A stretch of DNA of 64,000 nucleotides from Hymenolepis diminuta. Taxonomy: Eukaryota; Platyhelminthes; Cestoda; Cyclophyllidea; Hymenolepididae. Below the pieces are notes generated by a model that did not search any database, was not told where the DNA came from, and worked only from the letters and a program-made list of their open reading frames with translations. Below are positions 1 to 13,200 of the stretch, in pieces. Location of the stretch: positions 1,866,611-1,930,610 of the forward strand of contig CAADRB010000024.1 of assembly GCA_900708905.1 (NCBI GenBank), given 5' to 3'. Position 1 is the first letter of the stretch. The number at the start of each line of letters is the position of its first letter. Made by a program: the position numbers and the translations under genes.

Positions 1-1222
1 AAGACGGAATGTTGTTGACAATGCAGTGAGTTATTTTGACAAGTCTATTTGAGTTGGAACCACAAGTAAACATTTCGGCCTTCTCCTTCATCATTATATT
101 TAGAGTGAAATACATAGTGAGTACTTTATTAATGCAAAACAAGTTAGATCCGCAAATCTCTTGTCTTTATTTGTCCAACGTGAGAAATTGTCAAATTATT
201 ATTTAATGATGTTATAAAATGAGTTATTGCCTTCTCGTGAACGAAAATGCATGTTATTGCCTCCTTGTCATCAATATAGCAGATCACGGCATGGCACAAT
301 TAGCCGTCATTCACAGATTTGCCAGTTACCCGGATAAACTCATTCTACCACATGAGACGTAAATTCAGTTGATTCGCGTTTACTATTTTCTAACCGAACC
401 CAACACAGTTCAATGATATTGCTGAAAGTGTTGTCGTCCAGGAAGGAGAATACTCATAATGTCATCGGTTTTTTGGGCAGAATGTATTGAATAAAGGAGG
501 ATGAGGATTAGAGAGTGTAAGAGAGGGAGACGAGGGAGAGGGTAGATGAGACGGAAGCGTACAAGCATATGAGTTATGAGCGAATGTCTGTGTATATATG
601 AGTCACTTGAGTGCAGGTATACTTTTAAATGAAAGGAGGCATTTAAGAGAGAAATGGAGAATCAATGACCTCGTCTGGACATTACAGATAAGGGTTTGAG
701 TCATAGAGGCATGAAGGCGAAAAAATCAGCGCATTTGTCATCGAGAATGTGATTAAAGAGTAATTTTAGAAGAGGCCTAGAGGTTCATCCTTCAATATAA
801 ATGATAATATTAATTAATACACGTCCTGGAGTGACAGTAAAATAAGATAACTAAAACATTGATCAAAATGAAGGGGTCTGAACCTTCAACATTAAGTGAC
901 TGGCAAACCTGGGATGTACAAAGGTCATGAAAACATAGTGATTATTATCAGCCGTAATTCAAATGTAACAGGACTTTATTGTGTTGACCAATTTTATAGT
1001 GGTTGGCAAAAGATTTAACATCGTGGATTAGTTAACGAGTTCATTTAAATACGACTCACGCTGTGGTCGTGCTATTTTATTCAACATATTCTATTCAACA
1101 TATTCGTTCCTTCTCTAGTACCTAATCAATACGAATTCGGCATAATAAGAACTGGAATGTTTCATCATTTAGTATTATTCATTACTGATTTTCATTATCC
1201 AACGGTCATTTGAGATAGAGAG

Positions 1223-1385
1223 GGGCATCATAGAGTTCTCCTGGTACGAGACTCTAATTCTACCACCCTCTATATAATCCAGACTTAACCAGTGGGTAGG
1301 CCATTCCACTCACCAGGTATGCATCCATGGGAATCGGAATCGTGACCTCTGATGTGGCCGACAGGCACGATGACCAATGCGTCAA
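1223..1385 (-). mobile_element. tRNA-derived SINE, copy A
   Basis: Read on the minus strand this starts with a tRNA-like head: an A-box-like segment (GCATTGGTCATCGTGCC) and a B-box-like segment (GGTCACGATTCCGATTCCC). A body follows containing ACCTGGTGAGTGGAATGG and GGTTAAGTCTGG. The same order of segments recurs at 3351-3500, 14692-14857 and 59421-59567 (all minus) and at 24451-24600 (plus), so this is a dispersed family of about 150-165 bp. The copies are well diverged, which suggests old insertions. Ends are approximate. Confidence 0.6.
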
Positions 1386-2623
1386 ACTTAAACTAACTAA
1401 TTATTTTGAATTGACAACATTTTAGACTCCCTCCTTTTATTTGCGACATAAATTTAACATAGCACCTAAAAATTAAACATATCTCATAGTCAAATGAATG
1501 AGACAAAGCTATTTGCTAATAACCTGCCCTTTTTGTTAAAATATTATTTATGCAAAATGCCATATTGTCATACACAATACACAATGATGTCAGAGTAAAA
1601 AATTCATTTGAAATCTCTTTCCAGAAGTGATATATTTTATTGTTATTGGCGGATATGTGGTGGTAGATTTATTCAATAGATCACAACTCGAAATATGCGT
1701 AATCGAATATTGCCGTTAAATCACCCCTAAATTCACATGCAATCTGACGTATCTCCCCAACTAAAAAGCTATTTAACAAAATATCAGTTACAACTTTTCC
1801 ATTCATATTACTCAGCACATATTACATCGTTTACTTTGTACTTGTTGTGGCTTTGGTAGTGTCAGTATTTTCACATTTTTGAGATTTCTTCACGCTTAAA
1901 GTTCCATCTTTGCTTCCCCTCACTTCAGACCGTATTCTCATTTTTCGTCATTAATTAATTAATGATTGATGCGAACAGGGATGAAAGTATATGCCCACAT
2001 ATCTCCACATTTAACATCCATAGGAATGGTTCTGGGGTGTTTACACTGCCACATTTACTGGGAACGCTGCACATGTATAGGTCAGTTCAGGTAACAAAAA
2101 TAAATGATGAAATTGGGATGGGAACATATATATGATTACGTGGTCACATTAGACACACACTGATTTCGCGAAGAGTCTTCATGTTGGCACTGCTCGAGTA
2201 TCACCAATGGATTATTGCGAAACTAGGACCCGAGATACGCACGACCAGAACCCTATTGTGACAAGATATTGATTCCTCTCGCTCTTAGTCTCCTTAATAT
2301 TTCTTGGTTCACCTCTTTAAATTTCTTTCTCTTATGGATCATTAAGCTCTTTCATTCATCCTTGCCTTGGCTTTAGGATGTTCTGCAATAAATACTCATT
2401 CAAACCACAGATCTTGTAGCTAGCATGTGTCAAACTCGCCAATTGGCAGTGTGAAGATGAGGCATATGAGTCAATACGCGAGAGTCAAAGTACAGTGAGA
2501 GCATGTTAGACAGCAAAACCTTTAATAATATTAAACTAATTATCAGAAGAAACCTTTTGAAATATTATTAACTTAAACCGATAATATATCGAGCGATAGC
2601 TGGTGACTTAATAGTTAAAATAG

Positions 2624-2649
2624 GGGGATTCTTAAATCCAAGAATCCCC
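2624..2649. repeat. Perfect 10-bp inverted repeat
   Basis: GGGGATTCTT (2624-2633) and AAGAATCCCC (2640-2649) are perfect reverse complements around a 6-base spacer, so the DNA or RNA could form a short hairpin. It lies in gene-free sequence with no element boundary that I can see. It may be chance or the relic of a small inverted-repeat element. Confidence 0.6.
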
Positions 2650-3350
2650 GATGTTACTATTCACTGCAAAGAGGCAACGTAAAAAAGAGGTCATTAGCAG
2701 AGCACTGTAGTAGCCGATATCTAACATGTCATGACATTACTCTAACATGTGAATCCGATATCGAACCGATATCCTTATATAAAAACAATAACATACGCGA
2801 GAAAGAAACAAATTGTGGATAAAATTACATCAAATGACCACATGAAGGCTTCAAAATATATATTTGTATTGTAGAAAGCTCATTTATACTTCTCTATTAT
2901 ACATTTACAACAAAAGTCCCCTAAAGTCTTCTTGGGTAGAGGAGTAGTAAGGTAGCAGTAGTCCAATTAAAGCAACTTTAAGAGTTGACCAAAAGAGGTT
3001 AGAAGTACCCCTCTGGAACTAATGAGTTTTCTAGGGTTAACAGGATACAACAGCCTTTCTCGAGCGAGAGGAACAAGAGCTAAGTAGAACCACATGCATA
3101 CTGGTCAATTGGAAATGAATGAGATAGGAAAGGTAAGAGAAGTTGAAAGCGAAACTGGGAGAGAAGAGAAGAGGGATCAATACTAAGTGCTGTAGTAAAT
3201 AGGCGAAATTAAGTACACTGAGGGAGTTGTATAGTAGCGTGACTAGTCTATAATAAAAAAATACTTAACAGATCGTTGTTTATGAGTCACCATGAGAGCA
3301 ATACGAAGAGAGATCGAACAGACATACGAGTCCGAGTGCGCAGGCACTAC

Positions 3351-3500
3351 AGTAGCATCACTGATCCTTCCTGATGGGAAACTCGAATATTACAGGACTA
3401 GCCAGACTTAACCAGAGGGGTTGTCATTCCGTTCATTGGATACTGAACCCGTTACCTCTGACTTCGCAGACAAGCAAGTTAACTGTTGCTCCATCAGAGC
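3351..3500 (-). mobile_element. tRNA-derived SINE, copy B
   Basis: Minus-strand copy of the same SINE family. The tRNA-like head keeps a B-box-like GGTAACGGGTTCAGTATCC, followed by the family body segment GGTTAAGTCTGG. The distal end (3351-3375 on the plus strand) matches the ends of copies A, C and D only loosely. Boundaries are estimated from where similarity between copies fades. Confidence 0.55.
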
Positions 3501-6500
3501 ACAATACATAAAATATTCAACTTTCACGTACACGCAGCACATACAATGGAGATTATGCGTCATTTAAAGTTAAGGAGACCACTCAGCGGTAAAAAGACGA
3601 GTACTCGGGTGAGCTGAGTCATGATGTGCAGCCATACAGCACCATAATTTCGATTTATGTTGCATTTTAAACCATTATTATTCTAATAGAAAGCAGGATT
3701 AATAATTCTACGTTTATCAAAAGACGTATTTTTGAACAAACACCTTCGGCAGAAAAGAGACCTCACTGCTAAAAAAATTGAATATTAGCACCCATATTTT
3801 GGTTGGTAATCATTGATCCATCCACTTTGCCTCGTGAAGAATAGACTTGAATGCAATGCACTGGGTAGTTTTATGAACACAATATATCTCACTACCTATG
3901 GCAGTGAAAAAAATAAAATTCTAATCATGAAAAAGTATCTAACTATGGGAAACAGTAAAATTACCCGATAAAAGGTGACGAAAACGGGAGTGAGAAGTAA
4001 TGGAATGTAAAGTCAGAGCATCAGGAGTCTCACATTATTTGATTCCTAGATTCATCATTACTTAGTGGGTAAATCTCACAAATTCAAGCTCTCATGTTTC
4101 AGGTTTTTAAATCTCAAAGCCAAAACCGTGTGAACTCCCGTGAGAGCTCCTGCCCATGATTTTAAGGATTTATTTAAAACTGAATGAATTCAGTTAATTC
4201 GTCTCGAGAAAGAGCAGCTACCCAACGAGCTAGGGGATTTTAAGGCAACAGAGTTTATTAGAGACACATAGAGACATATTATTATTGTCTGATACATAAA
4301 TTGTTATTCTAACCTATTTCAATAAATTTACTTTCGTCGTGAGACAAGAATTGGTAACATTGTGCCATTTTTACTATTTGTGGTCCCGAGTTAGTGAATA
4401 GAAAACGTTAGAGCATCGAGTTAACTTTAAGAGAAATGGTATCCATCGGTGATAAATATTCTGCTATTGCTATTAATAATAGGGGAAAACCCCGAGTTCC
4501 ATATCAATAATTTTTTCTGCACTTTTGCCTTAAAATTTGTGTATCCTCTAGCTAAACTGATATTATTAAAAAGAGGAACCTAGTGATTGGTTCCCAATTT
4601 AATATTAAAAAGTATTTTTATGTAAACTGCTAATTGAGTGAAAACAAAAATCTGAGAGTTGTAGCGGATGCTACACCAAAAAGTCTTTTTAGGTGATCCT
4701 CCTAAGCAGTCCAAATAGCCTCTAGCAGAGTCCTCTACTTTCAGTTTTCTCCCAAATTAGCTTGGCTATGCCCAAAGTGGTAAGAAACAGAAAGGTGATG
4801 AGTGGAGAGAGTTTCTTGATCACGCCCCTGTTCTCGTGAGTCAAACGCTTAGCCATTAAATGCAAAACCGGGCTAGGCTGCAGGGATCTTGATTACTGAT
4901 TGGCTGAGGAGATCTCTGCCCACACGTCCGCGCCTGTTCTCTACACGACAGGTTACATACCGCACTTTCCAGACTGTTCTAGAGCATGTGATTCAGTCAG
5001 CCTTGTTAGCGTTGTGAACTCCACAGAGTATCATTTAAATGATAAAAAACAGAATCTATTAAATACGGTAAATTTAAACAACGGCCACTATCAAAACACA
5101 AGAGAATATTTTAACTGATATTGAAATACCTTATATCACTTAGCAAACATTGTATAACCCGTAACCAAACCTTGACCTTGGCCTCAGCACTCGTTTTTGT
5201 CCCCTCTCCCTGGTTTTTTATTGGACGTTCTGATAACCGATTTCAGTTGGTTCCCATCATTAAAAATCATAAAATTTCTGTGCATTATTGCGGGTAATGA
5301 TAAAAAATTAATTATAAGGAATAAATAGATCTTTATTAATAACTCCTATTGTCCTTTATATACTTTGAGTAGAGAATTTTGGCATATAAATATTTCCCTT
5401 TTTGGTTAACCTTATAGAGATAGAATCACAAAATTTTGTGGAAGCACGACTTGTTTAAGCTATGGTACCTCCTTACAACTTCAGACTTTACTGACGGCTA
5501 ACAACAGACAACTGCCTATCCCAAATCAGAATACCTAAGTTTGAGATATGACCCGCTTATCACAAGTTAGATCCATTTAATCATTGTTTACTGCCAATAT
5601 TTAGTTCCAGCAGTGTTTTGACATTGCTAATATCAATAGCTCAGTGAACTCTAGTATGCTCTGCTGTTACTTGTATTATCCTTGGCAATGAAAAAATACC
5701 CTTAGGAGTAAACACACGGAGTAATATAGTGATTCAATAAGAAATGAAGTGGGGATTCAAAATGGAGTGTATAATTAAGTGAGGATGTCAAGTGGCCTAT
5801 TTTGTTTGAATCCCGAGAGCAACAAGTTGTCCACTAGTTATTCACCTGTAATATATAAGGGCTCTGGCACTACCTGTTCATGATTTAATACCCGAGCTTC
5901 TGCTTGAGTTCATATCGACTATTGATTTAATTAAACTGTTGGTCATGCCAATTCGATGTATTGTTACCCTCTTGCAACATTTTATATTTCACTGCTTCTA
6001 CTCAACTTTAGGCATTTGTTATCTCTTGACAACGGGGTCTCACCATCACTGAATTGTAATCTGATATCAACAAGTTTTTATTCCCAGTTCTTGAATTTCT
6101 GCCTACGAAGATTAATTGCAATTCTTTCTTAAAAATCCTGATACGTGATTTCACCACAGTTTCAAGTGGTGCGGCTGGCAAAGAAGTTTAACCAATTTCC
6201 AGCTTTAAAATGTTTATATATTTTTGCTTCTTTTTTAGCATTTCAACTTAATCTAGAAGCACTTTTTTAAAAGTAATGATATAATTAATTTAATTTAACC
6301 TAACACACCGCCTTGCCCAATCGCGTGTTAGATCAAGTGCATTCCATTTGAGAAACCCGTGGTTTGAGTATATGTAATTGGAATGACATACTTACATCCT
6401 AAAACACACCTCTGCTGTTCTCATCCGCCTACTCTTGGTTATAATACTTTACAGCTTCATTGGAACCTCTTCTATGAAGATACTTTAAGAATCAGGCAAA

Positions 6501-7440
6501 AAAGACTTAGAAATCCCCTCATAAAACCGATAATCATCCCAAAGACTCTTAGGATATCACAGCATTCCCCAAAAGTTGACTTGGACAAATGAGGATTGGA
6601 CAAACATAATGGAATGAGGAAGGAAGAAAGGTGTAGGAGACTTTTGAAAAATGGAGGGGAAAAGGATAAGAACTGCACAAATGGAACCCAGCTTGTGAGA
6701 GGTCTAACGAGGAACGATAAGAGAGTTTAGAGCAACCGATAAAAATTATGAACTAACGATTAGGACGTAGAGAGAAATGAGTCGGTATAAGTACACCGTA
6801 GGTGGCATGAATGAACAATCAATTTAATGAACGAGTCAGTAAAATCTGAACGCTTCGGACATGAATTACCCCAATAAACGATGAAATAAGAGTTTTGAAA
6901 CTTTGGGATATCATACTTGAGCTCTAAAGAAATCCGTTCGTTTCAAGAGTGAAATGACTTCTCCGGTCCTCACAAAAAATCTTGACAAATAAATATCACC
7001 CTATTTAATCCCTTTTTTGGAACGACTATATTTAAAACGAAGTTGATAATACTAGGTGACTGATAAAATTGTTTCAGGTCCTCTTATAATTGAAATTCAT
7101 TGTAATTTCATTAAGAATACGTTGAAAAAATTCACTGATCTTGTTATGATCTATTCTTCTTTGTAGGATACCGTAACCGACTCTTAAATTCTCCAAGAAG
7201 TTATACTAGTTACAAATACAACCTGACAGCACGACAAATAGAATGACCCAAATCACCATATCAAAACAAGACGCACGTTTTGATATCGAGAGGTCAATTT
7301 ATATTTCTCTCCATTTGCAACAATAACGTAAATAAAATCGTTCGAATCAAAGGGAATTAAAAGAAGCAGGAAATAAAATGTGGAAAATAAAGAATATTAT
7401 ATATAAGATTTATTTTGGGGAAAATGTTGTTTTCTTATAT

Positions 7441-7602
7441 GTAGCACGCCCGTTCTTAGATTTGATTACCCATCCTAGTCGTGAGATTGACCAGGAGACG
7501 AGAGAAATACCACCGAGTCTTGGTAGTACATGGGATAATATCTTGATCACTTCTTTCGCGTCGCTGAACTACATCGGAGAATCACAGACTGTTCGGGAGT
7601 GA
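7441..7602 (+). mobile_element. Displaced Gypsy gag-leader fragment
   Basis: This stretch closely resembles 21780-21905, the part lying just before the zinc knuckles in Gypsy copy 2. Both contain GACCAGGAGACGAGAGAAAT and, further on, TTTCTTTCGCGTCG and a conserved ATCACAG-CTGTTC block. Here it lies on the plus strand, while the rest of the neighbouring element (7582-8745) is on the minus strand. The leader is therefore inverted and sits at the wrong end of the body, next to its integrase tail. This points to an internal rearrangement or a nested second insertion. Confidence 0.6.
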
Positions 7603-8745
7603 AAAAGATGTAAGATATTGAACACAAAAATTAATAGCATCAAAAAAATTTAAAGAATGATGTCTTTCAGATTTCGACAGATCAACCCCCNCCCACGGTT
7701 TGAGTTGTTTGTGATCGCGAACACAAGTGTCCCTTCCGGTCTCCACATCATAGACATTGACGCCATGCGGCTTGATGATCAATTATGGTTGAGAGCATAC
7801 ACGAGATCGCTCACACTATATGCGCACATCGGGTAGCACTTTGTTGAGACATAAAGTTGTTTTGACAGACATATATTCACACATTTGAGGACACTACGCT
7901 GTCCTCAAATCTTGACCTCTGAAAACTCTTATGGGGGCGGATTGTCCTAAAATGGCGAGCGATCACCTCAGGTGAATAATTAGTCGATCGGAGCAAAATT
8001 TGCCAAAGTGTAGAGCCAGACTGTGTGCTTGGGTCCGTAACTAGCGTTTATGGTACACCACGGGTTCATTGAGGATCCGCTTGCTGTCGGCGAGCGTAGA
8101 ATAACATCAGACTCTTTCGAATGCGAATTTGTCACCGTAAGGTATGCGGAACTTTCGGTTGGTCCGTAGGTGGTAAATTTAGGCTGGGTGCTGAGAGAAC
8201 ACTGACTGCATTCCCTCACAAGATTCTCCGCATTTGTAGGTACGAGAGTAGGTGTCTGGCAGGTTTCGTTTTCGTCTAGGAACTGGATAAGGTTGGGTTC
8301 ATCTATCCAGTCTAGGCTCACAAGGTTGATATATCGGTCTATAGTGTATCACTCCTTTAGGATCGTCTTCTCTTGGAATGTAATCTCACATCGTACTGAT
8401 CCGTAGAGTTGCACAGCATCACCACAAGCATTGTATACTAAGGGGAGGACGATGATGATATCAGAGCCAGTGTCGACCTGGAGCTCAAATGGTGCATCAT
8501 TAATGCTTAGGTTAAAGTATTTTCCGGAATTAACATTTACTCGCACCAACGTACCACAGCTTTGTCTCGTCTGACTTAACGCTCTCTTACTGTTCGAGTT
8601 CTGCCTCGTTGAACTGTTTGTAGAAGATTCTCGACAGAGGTCTACTTCGTGATCATTTTCGCTGCAGTTCTGAAAGCATTGTCTTTGAAAGAGGGCCTCT
8701 AGGTGATAATGACGTTCTCTGCATAATTGGCATCCTGGGAATGAC
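7582..8745 (-). mobile_element. Decayed Ty3/Gypsy element, internally deleted, copy 1
   Basis: Reading on the minus strand I see, in order: Cys/His clusters resembling gag zinc knuckles (about 8740-8630); a retropepsin-like aspartic protease segment with LQVDTGSDI (about 8500); the post-protease segment SLDWIDEPNL (about 8318-8290); then directly a segment like the integrase zinc-binding end (LVRECSQC, about 8230) and integrase core (YLTVTNSHSK, about 8150); and finally an integrase C-terminal-like segment (GVNVYDVETG, HKQLKPW, 7690-7780). Reverse transcriptase and RNase H, which normally lie between protease and integrase, are absent. The frame is broken in several places, so this is a non-coding relic. 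One base (7691) is undetermined. Family assignment rests on recalled Gypsy motif order. Confidence 0.75.
7883..7910. repeat. Perfect 11-bp hairpin inside Gypsy relic
   Basis: ATTTGAGGACA (7883-7893) and TGTCCTCAAAT (7900-7910) are perfect reverse complements around a 6-base loop. It lies in the 200-bp stretch of the relic between the integrase-core-like part and the integrase-C-terminal-like part. I do not find the same hairpin in Gypsy copy 2. It could be an inverted-repeat insertion scar or a local duplication. Confidence 0.6.
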
Positions 8746-10254
8746 TGCTTTTGATACTAGTCGGATGACTGGTTCATCTTTCTAAGGAACACATTTATCC
8801 AAGTGGCATGACCAATCACATACACAACAAACTCTGAACATCTTGGATATGTATTCACTTAGGACTCTGAAGACAAATTATGAGATCTGAACTTTGAAAC
8901 GTTAGAACATAGCCTACTTATCTTAATTTATTATGACATGTTGGGCAAATTTGTAATGACCTAACTTAATTAGCTAGTTTGGCTTGACTTTAGCTCTTAT
9001 CAATTAGGAGAAATATTTTGACTTTTCTCGGATTCAGATGAATTCATAATGTTAAAATTATGAATGACCTTATTTCATTGCCAAAGTTAATAATAAAGCC
9101 TTTTCCTCTTAACTTCATTTTTCAAGCAGCAATTGCTCAAACCAGGAAGATGAAAGGGAACAGAGACAATCTAAATGAAACCAGCTGATAGAAATGTCGT
9201 CTTCTTCATATTATAGGTGGGATTTATGGAGGTCATTATAATGAACTAATAGTTATAATCCCACCAGGTAATCAACAGGTATTGCTGTATAATTTAACCG
9301 CCCAATCATTTTCTACCTCTTTAAGGGATATCCGACCTTGAAGAAGGGTCAACCAACATCCAAGGTCTCGCGAATACAGTTGAGAAGCCCTAAAAGTCAG
9401 CCAATGGCACACGAGCTGTGTAGAAATTCCGGAATACGGGTATCTCTTTCCTCTCCCGCTATTTACGTTCAGATATTTGTATCTCATTAAATTTTGTACC
9501 TTTTCTCTAATAAACTTATCTGTGATTGACTATTGATGGCAGTTTTTGTCCAGACTAACTATCCAGAAGTCAGGAGCTGTATGCGCCCTCATTTTGACAA
9601 AGATGATAGGACACTTAGAGGTCACCTGCAGGAATCGCTTATCTAGAGATGACCAATGTTTCCGCGGCCTTTAGCTATGTTTGCCGGCATCCTGTCACTT
9701 TGTAATGGGACTAACTTTCTCGTACTTGCCATTACAATGGAGTGCAACAGTTTATTCGTTATTTACTGAAAACAAAATTTTCATTCAAAAATTGATGCAA
9801 TTTTTAAATATTTTTTTGTAAAATTTCTCTCTAAATTGATGGGAATCTTTTATTTATGGAATCTAGGACAAATTTATTTTAATTCCAAATGTATTTCAAA
9901 AATGAATTTCATGAATGCACTAATATAGTTAATAGGATTTAAAAAAACTGATTTTTTCCTCTTATAGCGCAATAAAAGATACGATTGCCAGACGGTGGAA
10001 CATTCTGAGTTAAATTATTGCATAACGCCATAGTTATTTAAAACAATTTACCTATTATTACCTCAGTGCATAATCGCCAGTGTGGTAGATAATAATTAGA
10101 GACAATGTTGTGAGTTGTCATAGAACGCCAAGATTTGACATCAAGTAGAATCAATAATTTAAACTCGTAAAACTCTAGGCGTGCGTGCATCACACCTAAC
10201 CAATTAGCGTAGAGCAAGGATCAACCGGTATATACGCACAACTCCGTTACCGAG
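8746..10254. other. Gene-free upstream region of the PH-domain gene
   Basis: AT-rich sequence without a supportable coding region. It lies directly upstream of the first coding exon at 10255 and must contain that gene's 5' UTR and promoter, but I see no clear TATA box, and no splice-acceptor-like sequence immediately before the start codon. Confidence 0.5.
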
Positions 10255-13200
10255 ATGAGCACTTTTGCGGGAATTTCGGGGTTAGCTGGTATTGATGCTC
10301 AAATCATGCTGTCAATGAAAGAAGGCTTCCTTTTATGGGCTCTCAATAAAGATGCTGTACGTTTGATTCTTAATTTCTTTTAATTAAACTTACTAACTGA
10401 AATTTCAAGGGAGATATTAAAACGAGAAATCATTCCCTCTCTCCCCCATTTAGACACTGGCACAGAAAACATATGGGGTCCTACTGCCGCAGCTACTTCT
10501 GCTATATGACACTGAGGAGGAGTCAAGGACTAATAGTGCGAAACCAGTGAAATATTTTGATCTTCAGCAATGTCTGGCTATTCATCCAACTGATCACTGT
10601 CCTGACTTCTATGGAATTATTCTTATGGTATGTGAATATGGGAGTAAAAAATGATTTCTTATTGCAAATATTTTCAATTTTATTAAAATTATTACTATTA
10701 ATTAGAAATATATACCAGCGGGACCATTAGATTATTCTGTAATTTATCATCATTTTTCATTATAAAAATTAACTTTATTCAAATTTTATCATTTTTAAAA
10801 TTGGCTTTGCAATTAGTTTTCGTGTTGTGTTTACTTATGTAAGTATCTAAAATCATTTATCTAACCAGTTAAATGGTGGATATATGGTAGAAAGTGTAAC
10901 TCTTATGCCAGACCAATTAAAATATCAACTTTTTTGAAATTAAATGTATAATATAATGGCATATTATAATATTGGCAAAAATTTTCAAGTTATCTGTTAA
11001 TAATTTCATACATTGATTGTACCAAGGATATGATTTTGTGAAAATGGTGTGCACCTTTCAAAAACTAATGCACTGGATTAGGACGTCTGCATAATTTCAT
11101 GCTTATCTTTCCAACAATTTAATGTTATCGTTTTGGGCTTGTAATGAGCAGCTTTCGAGTTCATAGTCAACGGTATTCATCTTAATTATGAACATATTGG
11201 TGGGACCCTAAGTCCGGGAAGATTGTTTGAAAGCTCACACTCATAATCAAAATAATAAAAGAGGAGTTGCAGTGCCAATTTCTTCTTATGAGCTCGTCCA
11301 AAAAGAAGTCTGCTTAAGTTAAAGTAACTCGTTGAAGTTTGAGTTAAAGTAGATACTACTGAAAGTCATATTTTTAATCGCTTTCCTCATCTCTTGAACA
11401 ATTTGATAATCCGGGTTGGTCATTCCAATCGGTGGGCGTCTACTATAAGCTTTATTTGTCTTTAGGTTGTTCCTGGTGGAGTCGGCCTAATTGGATGTAT
11501 GTCGGAGGCCGAGCGGAGGGAGTGGATGAGATATTTGAACGAAGCTTTGGATACTGAAGCAGTCTCTTCAGAACTTCGTGAATTCATCGAAATTATTCGA
11601 GGTCATCGCGATGGCCCTATCAATTTCACCATCGGATTTTTACGTAAAGGTGGCGACGACAATGACCAATATTATCAGACGCCCACTTCCCTCTTTACTG
11701 ATTACAAATTAAACTCTCCTCTGTCAACAAATATTGCTCAGGTTATTTCTCCAATAATTGTTAGTCAAGGTTTCAATAATATAATGGTCTCTTCCTGCCC
11801 GCCCGTGGATCTAGTCGATTCTCCTATCCTAGAATCTCCGATTGATATCTCATCCTTTGAAGAAATGAAAGTCACGAATATGCTGGATAGAATACACCCA
11901 ACTATTTTTGATAAAACTAATGACAAAAATGCCAAAAAGGAGCCTAAAGAACCAATTGTTGAGGTAGGTTGATTTCTTATAATAAACAGATAACCTTGGA
12001 CTTGAATTTAGAACAATTGAATTTATTAATTAATAATTTGTAGCCTAAAATCTCACAACTCATTTTGCTCTGTCTGCAATTTAGGAAACTGTAATGGATG
12101 GATTTTTAGAGGAACCACCCCAAATTACTGATAGACCTATGAGCGAAGGGGAGAAAATTATTGATAATGTTAGATCATTAAGTAAAATGGTTAGTGAAAT
12201 CTAACTTTATCATCAAATAATTCTCCAAAAAAATTATTATTTTTGTATTAATCATTATTTCATTTTAGCTGGTTTCTCAAGAGGCGGCGAAAGCGATTTT
12301 GGCAGAGAGCTGTGATAAAATTAAAGAAACCTTAGGCGCTCTCTATGATCGACTTCGGATTAAAGGTATTCAATTGGAGCCTGGTCTTCATCAAAGTACG
12401 TTAATTCTAATAATTACCTTAGAGGTTGTCTGATTCAGCTAAGCATACGGGTCAATAGGTCGTTGTCAATCTATCCGATTGATGTTAAACAGCATCTACT
12501 TATTTATTTCTTTTAAGGATTTATCTATGGAATAGGATAGAGGAGTTGAAATGATCCCTCTACTGGATAATTTAGACTTATTATTGATAGCCTAGACATT
12601 CTTTCGTAAGAAAGGAAAATTTTGTTAATCACATCAATAGATACCTAAAATTCACCTGATTAATGGTACAGACCCGTATTAATTTTGGAAAGTAACCTCG
12701 ATTGTAAATAGATTTAATATAGTTTTCTGTTTCCTTCACTCAAACTTTAGGCCTTTTATCGATTTCTCCTCGTTTTCTGAATCCCGTAGTAGCTTGGAAA
12801 GCCGCGAGGGCCCATAGCTCAGCATTTTCAGCCGTTTTACACTGGTCATTTCTAAGTTTGAGCTTCTCCTGCAATACTAGAGACATCTAAAACGACATAA
12901 ATAGGAATGAAATTTCATACTTACACTTGTGTAAGATTTAGTCCGAAATTTTAAAGTTATGTAATTTTTTTTTCTCCTTTTTAAATAAACAGCCCAATCC
13001 GCTCAAGTTCAACAAAAGTTAAATGAAAGGTAATATGCTTACAAAATTAAAAACAGGCTACTTTATTGCATAAAGAAAAGCTAATTGCATATCTAAAAAT
13101 TTAATATCAAATTTATTACTATTTGTCTTATCATTTATGTCAGGAATTATTTATTTATTTAATTGGCACTTTAATTTATAGTTCACCAATTCAAGATATT

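Larger units (their letters stand above)
1..7377. other. Gene-free stretch
   Basis: I find no coding region here with family resemblance or a believable exon chain. The open frames are short (72 codons or fewer) and look random. The stretch is AT-rich and holds two minus-strand SINE copies (1223-1385 and 3351-3500) and one perfect 10-bp inverted repeat (2624-2649), which are listed separately. I see no tRNA with a full cloverleaf and no tandem array. Confidence 0.6.
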
